From contig NZ_BQHO01000018.1 of NCBI RefSeq assembly GCF_021601385.1, positions 52,565 through 116,564 of the forward strand: 64,000 bases of DNA, in the 5' to 3' direction. This DNA comes from Pseudomonas parasichuanensis (lineage in GTDB: Bacteria > Pseudomonadota > Gammaproteobacteria > Pseudomonadales > Pseudomonadaceae). Below are positions 38,644 through 49,685 of the stretch, piece by piece. The first letter of the stretch is position 1. Every line of letters begins with the position of its first letter. The notes under the pieces were generated by a model. That model made no database searches and had not been told where the DNA came from. It worked only from the letters and a program-made list of their open reading frames with translations. The position numbers and the translations under genes were made by a program.

Positions 38644-39741
38644 TTAGGCCGACCTTGCAAACCAACGCCCGGCTTCATTGCTGACCCGGCCCTCAAGCTC
38701 CAGCTCGGTGAGGCTGGCCAGCACCTGGGCCAGCGGCTGGCCGCTGCTGTGTGCCAGGCCTTCGGTGGTGTGGGGCGCGGCGTGGAGCAAGGCCAGCAAA
38801 GGATGGTCGGATTTGTCCACAGGCGCCGCAGGCAGGTTCTGCCAACCGCGCAGGCTGTCGAGGATCTGTTCCACACTCTCCACCAGCAGCGCGCCGTCGC
38901 GGATCAGCTGGTGGCAGCCCTTGGCGCCGGGATGGTGGATGGAGCCCGGGATGGCATACACCTCGCGCCCTTGTTCGGCGGCAAGCCGGGCGGTGATCAA
39001 CGAGCCGCTGGCAATACTCGCCTCGACCACCAGCACACCCAGCGACATTCCACTGATGATCCGGTTGCGTCGGGGGAAGTTGCCGGCCAGCGGCCCGGCA
39101 TCCAGCGGGTACTCGGAAACCAGCGCGCTACCGCTGTCGAGCATCGCCCGGGCGAGGTCGCGGTGGCGCTGTGGATAAAGTTTTTGCAACCCTGTGCCGA
39201 GCACCCCGATGGTGTGCCCACCGGCGTTCAGCGCGACCCGATGAGCGGCACCGTCAACGCCCAGCGCCAGCCCGCTGGTGATGGTGAAACCGGCCTGCGC
39301 AAGGCAACGCGAGAACGCAGCTGCGGTATCCAGCGCTGGCGGTGAAGCACGCCTGCTGCCCACAATTGCCAGCTGCGGCTGCTCCAGCAAAGCAGGGTCG
39401 CCGGCGACGAACAGCAGCGGCGGCGGGTCGTCGATTTCACCCAGCAACGCGGGATAGCCAGGACCGTCCCACATCAGCAAATGCTGGCCCGGGCGCTCTA
39501 TCCAGGCCATTGCAGCCAACGCACCGTCACGCACTTCGGGGCTACGCCGGGCATCGATGCTGGCGGCCGACAGCCCCAGCGCACGCCAGGCACTGGCCGG
39601 CGCACTGAGTGCCGAAGAGGCATTGCCAAAGGCTTCGATGAGGGTATGGAAACGGCGCAGGCCGGTGTCGGGGAGTCGATGCAGACGCAGCCGCGCCTCC
39701 AGCTCGGCAGGCGGGAAAGGCGACGAACGGGGTGTAGTCAT
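38644..39741 (-). CDS. dprA: DprA, DNA-processing protein
   Basis: 365 residues that protect incoming single-stranded DNA and load RecA during transformation. An N-terminal helical domain precedes the Rossmann-like core (GSRRASPPALD, SGLALGVDGAAHR, GTGLQKLYPQRH, NFPRRNRIISGMS), and a C-terminal winged-helix domain is present (residues ~300-360). Normally a LysM gene precedes dprA here; in this window only a 209-bp gap separates it from divergent def. Confidence 0.95.
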   Translation of the reverse strand: MTTPRSSPFPPAELEARLRLHRLPDTGLRRFHTLIEAFGNASSALSAPASAWRALGLSAASIDARRSPEVRDGALAAMAWIERPGQHLLMWDGPGYPALLGEIDDPPPLLFVAGDPALLEQPQLAIVGSRRASPPALDTAAAFSRCLAQAGFTITSGLALGVDGAAHRVALNAGGHTIGVLGTGLQKLYPQRHRDLARAMLDSGSALVSEYPLDAGPLAGNFPRRNRIISGMSLGVLVVEASIASGSLITARLAAEQGREVYAIPGSIHHPGAKGCHQLIRDGALLVESVEQILDSLRGWQNLPAAPVDKSDHPLLALLHAAPHTTEGLAHSSGQPLAQVLASLTELELEGRVSNEAGRWFARSA

Positions 39742-39787
39742 AGGGGATCATCCTTGATCAAAAAGGGGCCATCGGCGTGGCACAAGC

Positions 39788-39796
39788 TGTGGATAA
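39788..39796. promoter_or_regulatory. DnaA-box sequence in the dprA-def gap
   Basis: TGTGGATAA (TTATCCACA on the other strand), followed 4 bp later by the near-match TGTGGGTAA. The gap of 209 bp also carries both promoters and no trace of the expected LysM gene. Confidence 0.5.
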
Positions 39797-39950
39797 CTTT
39801 GTGGGTAATACTTTGAAAAGCTGTCCATTAATTGGCAGCTATCCACCCCATAGAGACCCTAGCCGAGCTTTCACAGGTGCCTTGGCCACCTTTTCCCTTT
39901 ATTATGTGTGCTCAGTTTTCAACCGACCGCACAGTGACTGCCTGACCCCT

Positions 39951-40457
39951 ATGGCCATTTTGAACATTCTCGAATTCCCCGATCCGCGCCTGCGTACCAT
40001 TGCCAAACCGGTAACGGTGTTCGACGACGCCCTGCGTCAGCTGATCGACGACATGTTCGAAACCATGTACGAGGCCCCAGGCATCGGCCTGGCGGCGACC
40101 CAGGTCAACGTGCACCAGCAAGTCGTGGTGATGGACCTGAGCGAAGATCGCAGCGAACCGCGCGTGTTCATCAACCCCAGCGTCGAAGAGCTGACCCACG
40201 ACATGGGCCAGTACCAGGAAGGCTGCCTGTCGGTGCCGGGCTTCTACGAGAACGTCGACCGCCCGCTGCGCGTCCGGGTCAAGGCCCAGGACCGCGACGG
40301 CAAGCCCTACGAGCTCGAAGCCGAAGGCCTGCTGGCGGTGTGCGTGCAGCACGAATTCGATCACCTCAACGGCAAGCTGTTCGTCGACTACCTGTCGCAG
40401 CTCAAACGTGACCGGATCAAGAAGAAGCTGGAAAAGCAGCACCGCCAGCAAGCCTGA
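39951..40457 (+). CDS. def: Peptide deformylase
   Basis: 168-residue metalloenzyme removing the N-formyl group from nascent proteins. All three family motifs are intact: [17 protein letters not shown] (metal cysteine) and QHEFDHLNG (metal histidines and catalytic glutamate). It starts the def-fmt-rsmB-trkA cluster, which is conserved near the origin in many proteobacteria. An intrinsic terminator-like hairpin lies between def and fmt. Confidence 0.97.
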   Translation: MAILNILEFPDPRLRTIAKPVTVFDDALRQLIDDMFETMYEAPGIGLAATQVNVHQQVVVMDLSEDRSEPRVFINPSVEELTHDMGQYQEGCLSVPGFYENVDRPLRVRVKAQDRDGKPYELEAEGLLAVCVQHEFDHLNGKLFVDYLSQLKRDRIKKKLEKQHRQQA

Positions 40458-40472
40458 TCCCTCCCTTCCAGA

Positions 40473-40503
40473 AGGCTTGCTCCGGCAAGCCTTTTTCTTT
40501 TTT
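40473..40503 (+). terminator. Intrinsic terminator/attenuator between def and fmt
   Basis: AGGCTTGC-TCCG-GCAAGCCT followed by TTTTCTTTTTT. It lies between two genes normally co-transcribed, so it may give partial termination, or fmt may have its own promoter. Confidence 0.8.
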
Positions 40504-40517
40504 GCAGCGAGAACACC

Positions 40518-41450
40518 ATGCGCATCGTCTTTGCTGGCACCCCAGAGTTTGCCGCCGAACACCTCAAGGCCCTGCTCGACAGCCCGTACGAGATCGTGGC
40601 CGTCTACACCCAGCCGGACCGCCCCGCCGGCCGTGGCCAGAAGCTCATGCCGAGCGCGGTCAAGGCCCTGGCCGTGGCCCATGACATCCCGGTGTACCAG
40701 CCGCAGACCCTGCGCAACGCCGAGGCGCAAGCCGAACTCGCCGCGCTGAAGCCGGACCTGATGGTGGTGGTCGCCTACGGCCTGATCCTGCCCCAGGCGG
40801 TGTTGGATATCCCGCGCCTGGGTTGCATCAACAGCCACGCCTCGCTGCTGCCGCGCTGGCGCGGTGCGGCGCCGATCCAGCGCGCCGTGGAGGCGGGTGA
40901 CGCCGAGAGCGGCGTGACCGTGATGCGCATGGAAGCTGGCCTGGACACCGGCCCGATGCTGCTCAAAGTGGTGACGCCGATCAGCGCCGACGACACCGGC
41001 GGCACCCTGCACGACCGCCTCGCCGAAATGGGCCCGCCTGCGGTGATCCAGGCCATCGCCGGCCTGGCCGATGGCAGCCTGCAAGGCGAAGTGCAGGACG
41101 ATGCCCTGGCCACCTACGCCCACAAGCTGAACAAAGACGAAGCGCGCATCGACTGGAGCCGCCCGGCGGTGGAGCTTGAGCGCCTGATCCGCGCCTTCAA
41201 CCCCTGGCCGGTGTGCCACAGCACCCTGGACGGCGAAAGCGTGAAGGTGCTGGCCGCCAAGTTGTCCACAGCCCAGGGCGCCCCCGGCGAAATCCTGTCG
41301 GCCAGCAAGGACGGCCTAGTGGTCGCCTGCGGTGACCAGGCCCTGAGCCTGACCCGCCTGCAACTGCCGGGTGGCAAGGCCCTCAACTTCGCCGACCTGT
41401 TCAACAGCCGCCGCGAGAAATTCGCCAGCGGCAAGGTGCTCGGCCAATGA
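40518..41450 (+). CDS. fmt: Methionyl-tRNA formyltransferase
   Basis: 310 residues. It formylates initiator Met-tRNA using 10-formyl-THF. The N-terminal domain carries the [15 protein letters not shown] catalytic segment (Asn-His upstream in [10 protein letters not shown]) and the C-terminal domain binds tRNA. The start follows AGCGAGAACACC. It overlaps rsmB by 4 bp (ATGA). Confidence 0.97.
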   Translation: MRIVFAGTPEFAAEHLKALLDSPYEIVAVYTQPDRPAGRGQKLMPSAVKALAVAHDIPVYQPQTLRNAEAQAELAALKPDLMVVVAYGLILPQAVLDIPRLGCINSHASLLPRWRGAAPIQRAVEAGDAESGVTVMRMEAGLDTGPMLLKVVTPISADDTGGTLHDRLAEMGPPAVIQAIAGLADGSLQGEVQDDALATYAHKLNKDEARIDWSRPAVELERLIRAFNPWPVCHSTLDGESVKVLAAKLSTAQGAPGEILSASKDGLVVACGDQALSLTRLQLPGGKALNFADLFNSRREKFASGKVLGQ

Positions 41451-42754
41451 ATCCACGCCTGGCTGCCGCCCGTGCCTTGGCCGCTGTGCTCAGCGGCAAG
41501 GCTTCGCTGAACAGCTCGCTGCCGGCGCAACTGGACAAGGTCGATGAGCGCGACCGTGGCCTGACCCAGGACCTGGCCTTCGGCACCGCCCGTTGGCAGC
41601 CGCGCCTGGACCTGCTGGCCGCGCAGCTGCTGCAGAAGCCGTTCAAGGCCGCCGACGCCGATGTGCAGGCGCTGCTGCTGGTCGGCCTGTACCAGCTGTT
41701 CTACACCCGCATCCCGGCCCACGCCGCCATCGGTGAGACCGTGGGTTGCGCCGACAAGCTGAAGAAGCCGTGGGCCAAGGCCCTGCTCAATGCCGTGCTG
41801 CGCCGCGCCCAGCGCGAAGGCGAGGCCCTGCTGGCCGGCATGGAACGCGACCCGGTGGTGCGCACCGCCCACCCGCGCTGGCTGCAAAAGGCGCTCAAGG
41901 CCTTCTGGCCGGAGCAGTGGGAAGCCATCTGCGCCGCCAACAACGCCCACCCGCCGATGATCCTGCGCATCAACCGCCGCCACCACAGCCGCGACGCTTA
42001 CCTCGCGTTGCTGGCCGAGGCCGGCATCGGCGCCAGCGCCTGCCAGTACAGCCGTGACGGCATCGTGCTGGCCGAAGCCTGCGACGTGCGCGGCCTGCCG
42101 GGCTTCGCCGAGGGTTGGGTCAGCGTGCAGGACGAAGCCGCGCAGCTGTCCGCCGACCTGCTGGAGCTGGCCCCCGGCCAACGTGTGCTCGACGCCTGCT
42201 GCGCCCCGGGCGGCAAGACCTGCCACCTGCTTGAAGCCGAGCCGGGCTTGGCGCACATGGTCGCCATCGACCTCGAGGCCAAGCGCCTGACCCGCGTGCG
42301 CGAGAACCTCGACCGCCTCAAGCTCGACGCCGAGCTGATCGCCTGCGACGCCCGCGACACCGCCAGCTGGTGGGACGGCAAGCAGTTCCAGCGCATCCTG
42401 CTCGACGCCCCCTGCTCGGCCACCGGCGTGATCCGCCGCCACCCGGACATCAAGCTGACCCGCCAGGCCGACGACATCCCGGCCCTGGCCGCGCTGCAAG
42501 GCGAGCTGCTCGATGCCCTGTGGCCGACCCTGGAAGTGGGCGGCATGCTGCTGTACGCCACCTGCTCGAGCCTGCCCACCGAGAACACCGAAGTGATCGA
42601 CGCCTTCCTCGCCCGCACCCCGGGTGCCCGCGAACTGGACCTGGCGACCGAGGCCGGCCTGCGCCAGCCCCACGGGCGCCAGCTGCTGGCCCAGGAAGGC
42701 GGCCACGACGGTTTCTACTATGCCAAGCTGATCAAGATCGCCGCCTCGCGGTAA
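41447..42754 (+). CDS. rsmB: 16S rRNA (cytosine-967-C5)-methyltransferase
   Basis: 435 residues: an N-terminal NusB-like RNA-binding domain (~1-140) and a SAM-dependent methyltransferase domain. The motifs [13 protein letters not shown] (SAM loop), [16 protein letters not shown] (motif IV cysteine) and [15 protein letters not shown] (motif VI catalytic cysteine) are intact. Also called sun. It overlaps fmt and precedes trkA by 24 bp in one operon. Confidence 0.97.
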   Translation: MNPRLAAARALAAVLSGKASLNSSLPAQLDKVDERDRGLTQDLAFGTARWQPRLDLLAAQLLQKPFKAADADVQALLLVGLYQLFYTRIPAHAAIGETVGCADKLKKPWAKALLNAVLRRAQREGEALLAGMERDPVVRTAHPRWLQKALKAFWPEQWEAICAANNAHPPMILRINRRHHSRDAYLALLAEAGIGASACQYSRDGIVLAEACDVRGLPGFAEGWVSVQDEAAQLSADLLELAPGQRVLDACCAPGGKTCHLLEAEPGLAHMVAIDLEAKRLTRVRENLDRLKLDAELIACDARDTASWWDGKQFQRILLDAPCSATGVIRRHPDIKLTRQADDIPALAALQGELLDALWPTLEVGGMLLYATCSSLPTENTEVIDAFLARTPGARELDLATEAGLRQPHGRQLLAQEGGHDGFYYAKLIKIAASR

Positions 42755-42778
42755 GCACAAGAACGTAGGGAGTAGTGG

Positions 42779-44152
42779 ATGAAGATCATCATCCTCGGCG
42801 CGGGGCAGGTAGGCGGTACGCTGGCGGAACACCTGGCCAGCGAAGCCAACGACATTACCGTGGTCGACACCGACAGCGAGCGCCTGCGCGACCTCGGCGA
42901 CCGCCTGGACATCCGCACCGTGCAAGGCCGCGCCTCGCTGCCGACGGTGCTGCGCCAGGCCGGCGCCGACGACGCCGACATGCTGGTGGCAGTGACCAAC
43001 AGCGACGAGACCAACATGGTCGCGTGCCAGGTGGCCTACTCGCTGTTCCACACCCCGACCAAGATCGCCCGGGTGCGCGAATCGGCCTACCTCACCCGCG
43101 AAGAGCTGTTCGACAACGACCACATCCCGGTGGACGTGCTGATCAGCCCCGAGCAAGTGGTGACCAACTACATCAAGCGCCTGATCGAACACCCAGGCTC
43201 GCTGCAGGTGATCGACTTCGCCGAGGGCAAGGCCCAGCTGGTGGCCGTCAGGGCCTATTACGGTGGGCCGCTGGTAGGCCAGCAACTGCGCCAGATCCGC
43301 GCCCACATGCCCAACGTCGACACCCGCGTGGCGGCGATCTTCCGCCGCGACCGGCCGATCACGCCGAGGGGCGACACAGTGATCGAAGCCGACGACGAAG
43401 TGTTCTTCATTGCCGCGAAGAAGGACATCCGCGCGGTGATGGGCGAGCTGCGCCGCATCGACGAAACCAACAAGCGCGTGGTGATCGCCGGTGGCGGGCA
43501 GATCGGCGAGCGCCTGGCCGAGGCCATCGAAAGCCGCTACCAGGTGAAGATCATCGAGATGAACCCGGCGCGCTGCCGGCACCTTTCCGACACCCTGGAA
43601 AGCACCGTGGTGCTGCAGGGCAGTGCTTCGGACAAGGACCTGATGCTGGAAGAGAACATCGCCGACGCCGACATCTTCCTGGCCCTGACCAACGACGACG
43701 AGGCCAACATCATGGCGTCGCTCCTGGCCAAGCGCCTGGGCGCGCGCAAGGTGATGACCATCATCAACAACCCGGCCTATGTCGACCTGGTGCAGGGCGG
43801 CGACATCGACATCGCCATCAGCCCGCAGCTGGCCACCATCGGCACGCTGCTGGCCCACGTGCGCCGCGGCGACATCGTCAGCGTGCACTCGCTGCGCCGT
43901 GGCGCGGCCGAGGCCATCGAGGCCGTGGCCCATGGCGACGCGAAGTCGAGCAAGGTGGTGGGCAAGGCCATCGAGGACATCGCCCTGCCGCCGGGCACCA
44001 CCATCGGCGCGATCATCCGCGACGAGGAAGTGCTGATCGCCCATGACGACACGGTGATCGAGTCAGGCGACCATGTGATCCTGTTCGTTGTGGATAAAAA
44101 GCATATTCGGGACGTGGAAAAGCTGTTCCATGTTGGCTTGAGTTTCTTCTAA
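42779..44152 (+). CDS. trkA: TrkA, Trk potassium uptake regulatory subunit
   Basis: 457-residue peripheral membrane protein made of two RCK repeats. Each half begins with an NAD-binding Rossmann motif ([19 protein letters not shown] and [17 protein letters not shown] near residue 233) followed by an RCK_C domain. It gates TrkH/TrkG according to nucleotide state. GTAGGGAGTAGTGG precedes the ATG. A TTATCCACA box lies near its 3' end. Confidence 0.96.
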   Translation: MKIIILGAGQVGGTLAEHLASEANDITVVDTDSERLRDLGDRLDIRTVQGRASLPTVLRQAGADDADMLVAVTNSDETNMVACQVAYSLFHTPTKIARVRESAYLTREELFDNDHIPVDVLISPEQVVTNYIKRLIEHPGSLQVIDFAEGKAQLVAVRAYYGGPLVGQQLRQIRAHMPNVDTRVAAIFRRDRPITPRGDTVIEADDEVFFIAAKKDIRAVMGELRRIDETNKRVVIAGGGQIGERLAEAIESRYQVKIIEMNPARCRHLSDTLESTVVLQGSASDKDLMLEENIADADIFLALTNDDEANIMASLLAKRLGARKVMTIINNPAYVDLVQGGDIDIAISPQLATIGTLLAHVRRGDIVSVHSLRRGAAEAIEAVAHGDAKSSKVVGKAIEDIALPPGTTIGAIIRDEEVLIAHDDTVIESGDHVILFVVDKKHIRDVEKLFHVGLSFF

Positions 44153-44163
44153 AGGAGCAGGGC

Positions 44164-44472
44164 ATGCGCGAATCGCTGGAGAAGATGCTGGCCAAGGGTG
44201 TGGATAACCCGCTGCTGCGCTTCGGCCTGGGCAAGGCCTGGCTGGATGAGGGCAATGGCACTGAGGCGGCGGTGCACCTGGCCAGTTGCGTGAAGCAGGA
44301 CCCCAAGTATTCGGCGGCGTGGAAGCTGCTGGGCAAGGCCTATCAGCTGCAGGGTGACCTGGCTGGAGCACGCAAGGCCTGGGAGGAGGGGATCGAGGCG
44401 GCGCAGGCCCATGGGGACAAGCAGGCCGAGAAAGAGATGACGGTGTTCTTGAAGAAGTTGAACAAAATCTGA
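44164..44472 (+). CDS. Small tetratricopeptide-repeat protein
   Basis: 102 residues with about two TPR units (NPLLRFGLGKAWLDEGN and YSAAWKLLGKAYQLQGDLAGA). It lies 11 bp after trkA with AAAGGAGCAGGGC as its ribosome site, so it is the last gene of the def-trkA transcript. No signal peptide; it probably acts as a cytoplasmic protein-protein adaptor. Partner unknown. Confidence 0.88.
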   Translation: MRESLEKMLAKGVDNPLLRFGLGKAWLDEGNGTEAAVHLASCVKQDPKYSAAWKLLGKAYQLQGDLAGARKAWEEGIEAAQAHGDKQAEKEMTVFLKKLNKI

Positions 44473-44478
44473 GATTGC

Positions 44479-44585
44479 CGGGGGCTGCTTTGCAGCCCTT
44501 TCGCGGCACAAGGCCGCTCCTACAGTTGACCGCGATCCCCTTTAGGAGCGGCCTTGTGCCGCGAAAGGGGCGCAAAGCGCCCCCA
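44479..44585. repeat. REP inverted pair between the TPR gene and htrB
   Basis: Facing CGGCACAAGGCCGCTCCTACAG copies with GGGGCTGCTTTGCAGCCC and GGGGCGCAAAGCGCCCC border hairpins, between convergent genes. Confidence 0.9.
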
Positions 44586-44591
44586 AAAATC

Positions 44592-45479
44592 TCAATACCA
44601 ACGCGCCTCGCCCGCCGGGCGCTTCTTGAAGCGCTTCATGCTCCACATGTACTGGCTCGGGTACTCGCGCACATAGCGCTCGACCACCTTGCTCATGGCC
44701 GCCGCCGATTCATTCACATCGGTGCTGTACATGGCCTCTGGCGCCGCTTCCAGGAACACCTTGAAGCCTGAACCATCCGGCAGGCGCAGGGCATGCAGGA
44801 ACACCCCGACCGCCTTGCCACCCGCCAGCATGTTCGGCACGAACTTGCTGGTCAGCGCCTGGGTGCCGAGGAACGGCACGAACACACCCGCCGACTCGGC
44901 CGGCTCCGGATCGGCCGGAATCCCCACCTGGCCACCCCGGCGTACTTCCTTGATCACACTCAGAATGCCTTCCTTGGTCGAAGGCGCCACGCGGTTGCCC
45001 ATCTGCACGCGCTGCTCACGCAGCAGGTCATCCACCGCCTTCAGCTTGGGTGGGCGATAGAAGATGATCGGTTTGCACTGGTTGCAATAGAAGTGGTTGA
45101 GCACTTCCCAGTTGCCCAGGTGGCTGGTGATGCCGACCACGCCCTTGCCCGAGGCCAGGGCCTGCTCCAGCACTTCCAGGCCGTGCACTTCCTTGACCAG
45201 GTCGAGCGAGCGTTGCGGCGGCCAGATCCAGGCACAGGCACTTTCGACGAACGACTTGCCGATGTCTTTCAGCGCGCGGCCCACCAGCTGCTCACGCTCG
45301 GCCGGGTCCATCTCCGGGAAGCACTTGGCCAGGTTGATGCGCACCACGTTGCGCGAGCCGTTGGGGATTTTCCACATCAGCCAGCCGATGCCGGCGCCAA
45401 CGCGCTGCACCGCGCCCCAGGGCAACTTGGCGAACAGTCGCAGCACCCCGACCATCAGGGCGCCCTTGAACTTTTCCAC
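44592..45479 (-). CDS. HtrB/LpxL-family lipid A acyltransferase
   Basis: 295-residue inner-membrane acyltransferase transferring a secondary lauroyl-type chain to lipid A, like PA0011 (htrB1). The catalytic HX4E motif is SHLGNWEVLNH near residue 120, with IPADPEPAESAGVFVPFLG downstream. One N-terminal hydrophobic segment anchors it. Pseudomonas usually has two such paralogues with different site preferences; which one this is cannot be read with certainty. Confidence 0.9.
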   Translation of the reverse strand: MEKFKGALMVGVLRLFAKLPWGAVQRVGAGIGWLMWKIPNGSRNVVRINLAKCFPEMDPAEREQLVGRALKDIGKSFVESACAWIWPPQRSLDLVKEVHGLEVLEQALASGKGVVGITSHLGNWEVLNHFYCNQCKPIIFYRPPKLKAVDDLLREQRVQMGNRVAPSTKEGILSVIKEVRRGGQVGIPADPEPAESAGVFVPFLGTQALTSKFVPNMLAGGKAVGVFLHALRLPDGSGFKVFLEAAPEAMYSTDVNESAAAMSKVVERYVREYPSQYMWSMKRFKKRPAGEARWY

Positions 45480-45520
45480 AGGCGAATTCCTTATTTCAGC
45501 AAGGCGCGCATTGTACCCCG

Positions 45521-46072
45521 TCAGCGCACCAGCGCGGCGTAGCGATCGCAGTCGGTGGTGTGGTCCATGACCATGCCGGTGGCCTGCATGAAGGCGTAGC
45601 AGATGGTCGGGCCAACGAAGGTGAAGCCGGCCTTCTGCAGGGCCTTGCTCATGGCCTTGGCTTCATCGGTCACGGCCGGGACATCGCCGCGCCCCTGGAA
45701 GTGGTTGATCTTCGGCTCGCCGCCCACGAACGACCACAGCCACTCGGCCGGGTTATCCACAGCCAGCCAGGCCAGCGCATTACGGCGCACGGCCTTGAGC
45801 TTGAGGCGGTTGCGGATGATGCCGGCATCGAGCATCAGTTCCTCGATACGCTCATCGCTGAGTTGCGACAGTTTCAGCGGATCGAAGCCGTGCAACACCT
45901 CGCGATAACGCTCGCGCTTCTTCAATACCGTGATCCATGACAAACCCGCCTGGAACCCTTCGAGCAAAAGCATCTCGAACAGCAACGCCGGGTCACGCTG
46001 CGGCGTTCCCCACTCCTGATCGTGGTAGGCCTGGTACAACGGGTCGTCGGAACACCAAAAGCAGCGTGGCAT
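45521..46072 (-). CDS. tag: DNA-3-methyladenine glycosylase I
   Basis: 183-residue base-excision enzyme removing 3-methyladenine. The zinc-binding N-terminus MPRCFWC and C-terminal histidines/cysteine, the aromatic pocket (YHDQEWGTP, GFQAGLSWITVLKKRERYR) and the helix-hairpin-helix region are all present. It is divergent from glyQS across 83 bp, the standard Pseudomonas arrangement. Confidence 0.96.
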   Translation of the reverse strand: MPRCFWCSDDPLYQAYHDQEWGTPQRDPALLFEMLLLEGFQAGLSWITVLKKRERYREVLHGFDPLKLSQLSDERIEELMLDAGIIRNRLKLKAVRRNALAWLAVDNPAEWLWSFVGGEPKINHFQGRGDVPAVTDEAKAMSKALQKAGFTFVGPTICYAFMQATGMVMDHTTDCDRYAALVR

Positions 46073-46155
46073 AAGGCTCCAATGAGTAGAGGGCGAGGCG
46101 AAACGGGTTATACTCCCGCTCTTTACATCCGCATCCCCAGATACAGGTGAATTTC

Positions 46156-47103
46156 GTGAGCCAGCCTACGCCAGCCGTGCGTACCTTCCAAGACCTGATC
46201 CTCGCCCTGCAGAACTACTGGGCAGCTCAAGGTTGTGTGGTGCTTCAGCCCTACGATATGGAAGTAGGCGCCGGCACTTTCCATACCGCCACGTTCCTGC
46301 GCGCCGTCGGCCCGGAAACCTGGAACGCCGCCTATGTGCAGCCTAGCCGTCGCCCTGCCGACGGACGGTATGGCGAAAACCCCAACCGCCTGCAGCACTA
46401 CTACCAGTTCCAGGTGGTGCTCAAGCCGAACCCGGCGAACTTCCAGGAGCTCTACCTGGGCTCGCTGAAAGCCATCGGTATCGACCCACTGGTTCACGAC
46501 ATTCGCTTCGTCGAAGACAACTGGGAATCGCCAACCCTCGGCGCCTGGGGCCTGGGCTGGGAAATCTGGCTGAACGGCATGGAGGTGACCCAGTTCACCT
46601 ACTTCCAGCAGGTCGGCGGCATCGAGTGCTACCCGGTCACTGGTGAAATCACCTACGGCCTGGAGCGCCTGGCCATGTACATCCAGGGCGTGGACTCGGT
46701 CTACGACCTGGTATGGGCCGACGGCCCGTTCGGCAAGGTCACCTACGGCGACGTGTTCCACCAGAACGAAGTGGAGCAGTCGACCTACAACTTCGAGCAC
46801 GCCAACGTCGAGAAGCTGTTCGAACTGTTCGACTTCTACGAAAGCGAAGCGAACCGCCTGATCAAGCTGGAGCTGCCGCTGCCGACCTATGAAATGGTCC
46901 TGAAGGCCTCGCACACCTTCAACCTGCTGGACGCCCGCCGCGCCATCTCGGTGACCGAGCGCCAGCGCTACATCCTGCGTGTGCGCACGCTCGCCCGTGA
47001 CGTGGCGCAAAGCTATCTGCAAGCCCGCGCACGCCTGGGCTTCCCGATGGCCACCCCTGAACTGCGTGACGAAGTGTTGGCTAAGCTGGAGGCTGCACAA
47101 TGA
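46156..47103 (+). CDS. glyQ: Glycyl-tRNA synthetase alpha subunit
   Basis: 315 residues, class II catalytic subunit of the alpha2beta2 bacterial GlyRS. The sequence is intact throughout (for example [34 protein letters not shown] and [17 protein letters not shown]). The GTG at 46156 (MSQPTP) is chosen for family agreement and because AGGTGA lies 7 bp upstream; a GTG three codons earlier is in frame. It overlaps glyS by 4 bp. Confidence 0.97.
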   Translation: MSQPTPAVRTFQDLILALQNYWAAQGCVVLQPYDMEVGAGTFHTATFLRAVGPETWNAAYVQPSRRPADGRYGENPNRLQHYYQFQVVLKPNPANFQELYLGSLKAIGIDPLVHDIRFVEDNWESPTLGAWGLGWEIWLNGMEVTQFTYFQQVGGIECYPVTGEITYGLERLAMYIQGVDSVYDLVWADGPFGKVTYGDVFHQNEVEQSTYNFEHANVEKLFELFDFYESEANRLIKLELPLPTYEMVLKASHTFNLLDARRAISVTERQRYILRVRTLARDVAQSYLQARARLGFPMATPELRDEVLAKLEAAQ

Positions 47104-49151
47104 GTGCTCAAGATTTCCTGGTTGAACTGGGCACCGAAGAGCTGCCACCCAAGGCCCTCGCCTCGCTGGGCGACGCCTTCCTCGCCGGTATCGAGAAAGG
47201 CCTGCAGGCCGCCGGCCTGAACTACACCGCCAAGCACGTCTATGCCGCGCCGCGCCGCCTGGCCGTGCTGATTCGCCAGCTCGACGTGCAGCAGCCGGAC
47301 CGCAGCATCAACATCGACGGCCCGCCCATGCAGGCTGCCTTCAAAGACGGCGAGCCGACCCAGGCTGCCCTGGGCTTCGCCAAGAAGTGCGGTGTTGAGC
47401 TGTCGGACATCGACCAGAGCGGCGCCAAGCTGCGCTTCTCCCAGCACATCCCGGGCAAGGCGACCGCCAGCCTGCTGCCGACCATCATCGAAGACTCGCT
47501 CAACGACCTGCCGATCCCCAAGCGCATGCGCTGGGGCGCCAGCCGTGAAGAGTTCGTGCGCCCGACCCAGTGGCTGGTGATGCTGCTTGGCGACCAGGTC
47601 GTCGACTGCACCATCCTCGCCCAGAAGGCCGGCCGTGAGTCCCGTGGCCACCGCTTCCACCACCCGGAAAACGTGGTGATCACCACCCCGGCCAACTACG
47701 TCGAAGACCTGCGCAAAGCCTACGTGCTGGCCGACTTCGCCGAGCGTCGCGAGCTGATCAGCAAGCGCACCGCGGAACTGGCCATGCAGCAGGAAGGCAC
47801 CGCGATCGTGCCGCCGGCGCTGCTGGACGAAGTGACCGCGCTGGTCGAGTGGCCGGTGCCGCTGGTGTGCTCGTTCGAGGAGCGTTTCCTCGAGGTGCCG
47901 CAGGAAGCCCTGATCACCACCATGCAGGACAACCAGAAGTACTTCTGCCTGCTGGACAACGAAGGCAAGCTGCTGCCGCGCTTCATCACCGTGGCCAACG
48001 TCGAGAGCCGCGACCCGAAGCAGATCGTGCAGGGCAACGAAAAGGTCGTGCGCCCGCGCCTGACCGATGCCGAGTTCTTCTTCAAGCAGGACAAGAAGCA
48101 GCCGCTGGAAAGCTTCAACGAGCGCCTGAAGAACGTGGTGTTCCAGGCTCAGCTGGGCACCGTGTTCGAAAAGGCCGAGCGCGTCTCCAAGCTGGCCGCC
48201 TTCATTGCCCCGTACCTCGGTGGCAGCGCCGCCAACGCCGGCCGTGCCGGCCTGCTGTCCAAGTGCGACCTGGCCTCGGAAATGGTCGGCGAGTTCCCTG
48301 AGATGCAGGGCATCGCCGGCTACTACTACGCCCTCAACGATGGCGAGCCAGAAGACGTCGCCCTGGCGCTGAACGAGCAGTACATGCCACGCGGTGCTGG
48401 CGCCGAGCTGCCGCAGACCCTCACCGGTGCTGCCGTGGCCATCGCCGACAAGCTCGACACCCTGGTCGGCATCTTCGGCATCGGCATGCTGCCTACCGGC
48501 AGCAAAGACCCGTACGCCCTGCGCCGTGCCGCCCTCGGCGTGCTGCGTATCCTGATCGACAAGCAGCTGGACCTGGACCTGACCCTTGCGGTCGAGTTCG
48601 CGGTCAAGCAGTTCGGCGCCAAGGTGAAAGCCGCCGGCCTGTCCGAGCAGGTGCTGGAATTCATCTTCGACCGCCTGCGTGCGCGTTACGAAGACGAAGG
48701 CATCGACGTGGCCACCTACCTGTCGGTGCGTGCCCTGAAGCCAGGTTCTGCCCTGGACTTCGACCAGCGCGTGCAGGCCGTGCAGGCGTTCCGCAAGCTG
48801 CCGGAAGCCGGTGCCCTGGCCGCGGCCAACAAGCGTGTATCGAACCTGCTGAGCAAGGCCGAAGGCGCCATTGCCGACCAGGTCGAGCCGAAGTACTTCG
48901 ACAACGCCAACGAGTTCTCGCTGTACTCGGCCATCCAGCAGGCCGACCAGGCCGTGCAACCGATGGCCGCCGCGCGTCAGTACAACGAAGCGCTGGCCCG
49001 CCTGGCCGCCCTGCGCGACCCGGTGGACGCCTTCTTCGAGGCGGTGCTGGTCAACGCCGAGGACGCCAAGGTGCGCGCCAACCGTTATGCCTTGCTCAGC
49101 CGCCTGCGCGGCCTGTTCCTGGGCGTGGCCGACATTTCGCTGCTGGGGTAA
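47100..49151 (+). CDS. glyS: Glycyl-tRNA synthetase beta subunit
   Basis: 683-residue tRNA-binding subunit of GlyRS. It begins [16 protein letters not shown], typical of the family, and has the HD-like region ([19 protein letters not shown]) and the C-terminal anticodon-binding DALR-type domain. It overlaps glyQ at its start. gmhB begins 3 bp after the stop, so all three are one transcript. Confidence 0.97.
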   Translation: MSAQDFLVELGTEELPPKALASLGDAFLAGIEKGLQAAGLNYTAKHVYAAPRRLAVLIRQLDVQQPDRSINIDGPPMQAAFKDGEPTQAALGFAKKCGVELSDIDQSGAKLRFSQHIPGKATASLLPTIIEDSLNDLPIPKRMRWGASREEFVRPTQWLVMLLGDQVVDCTILAQKAGRESRGHRFHHPENVVITTPANYVEDLRKAYVLADFAERRELISKRTAELAMQQEGTAIVPPALLDEVTALVEWPVPLVCSFEERFLEVPQEALITTMQDNQKYFCLLDNEGKLLPRFITVANVESRDPKQIVQGNEKVVRPRLTDAEFFFKQDKKQPLESFNERLKNVVFQAQLGTVFEKAERVSKLAAFIAPYLGGSAANAGRAGLLSKCDLASEMVGEFPEMQGIAGYYYALNDGEPEDVALALNEQYMPRGAGAELPQTLTGAAVAIADKLDTLVGIFGIGMLPTGSKDPYALRRAALGVLRILIDKQLDLDLTLAVEFAVKQFGAKVKAAGLSEQVLEFIFDRLRARYEDEGIDVATYLSVRALKPGSALDFDQRVQAVQAFRKLPEAGALAAANKRVSNLLSKAEGAIADQVEPKYFDNANEFSLYSAIQQADQAVQPMAAARQYNEALARLAALRDPVDAFFEAVLVNAEDAKVRANRYALLSRLRGLFLGVADISLLG

Positions 49152-49154
49152 GCC

Positions 49155-49682
49155 TTGAAACTGCTGATTCTCGATCGTGACGGAGTGATCAATCACGACT
49201 CCGACGCCTACATCAAGTCGCTGGACGAGTGGATCCCCATCCCCGGCTCGATCGAGGCCATCGCGCAGTTGAGCAAGGCCGGCTGGACGGTGGCCGTGGC
49301 CACCAACCAGTCCGGCATTGCCCGCGGCTATTACTCGCTGGCAACCCTCGAGGCCATGCATGCGCGCCTGCGCGCGCTGGTGGCCGAGCAGGGTGGCGAG
49401 GTGGGCTACATCGTGCATTGCCCGCATGGGCCGGACGAGGGCTGCGAATGCCGCAAGCCCAAGCCCGGCATGCTGCGGGCGATTGCCGAGCACTACCAGG
49501 TGCCGCTGACCGGCGTGTGGTTCGTCGGTGACAGCAAAGGTGACCTGGAGGCGGCGCTGGCCGTCGATGCACAACCCGTGTTGGTGAAAACCGGCAAGGG
49601 TGAGCGGATGCTCGAAAAGGGCATCCCGCAGAACACACTGATTTTTGACGATCTGGCCGCCATCGCCAGACAACTCATTTAA
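49155..49682 (+). CDS. gmhB: D-glycero-beta-D-manno-heptose 1,7-bisphosphate 7-phosphatase
   Basis: 175-residue HAD-IIIA phosphatase of LPS heptose synthesis. It shows the nucleophile motif LDRDGVIN, a zinc loop with CPHGPDEGCECRKPKPGM, and the FVGDSKGDLEAA acid motif. The start is a rare TTG at 49155 with GGGGTAAGCC, which overlaps the glyS stop, as ribosome site; no ATG gives the family N-terminus. This suggests coupling to glyS and modest expression. Confidence 0.95.
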   Translation: MKLLILDRDGVINHDSDAYIKSLDEWIPIPGSIEAIAQLSKAGWTVAVATNQSGIARGYYSLATLEAMHARLRALVAEQGGEVGYIVHCPHGPDEGCECRKPKPGMLRAIAEHYQVPLTGVWFVGDSKGDLEAALAVDAQPVLVKTGKGERMLEKGIPQNTLIFDDLAAIARQLI

Positions 49683-49685
49683 ATA

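Noticed and set aside
41114-44044. A 976-codon frame antisense to fmt, rsmB and trkA
   Set aside because: Same artefact of high GC: no recognisable domain, and the sense strand carries three complete known genes.
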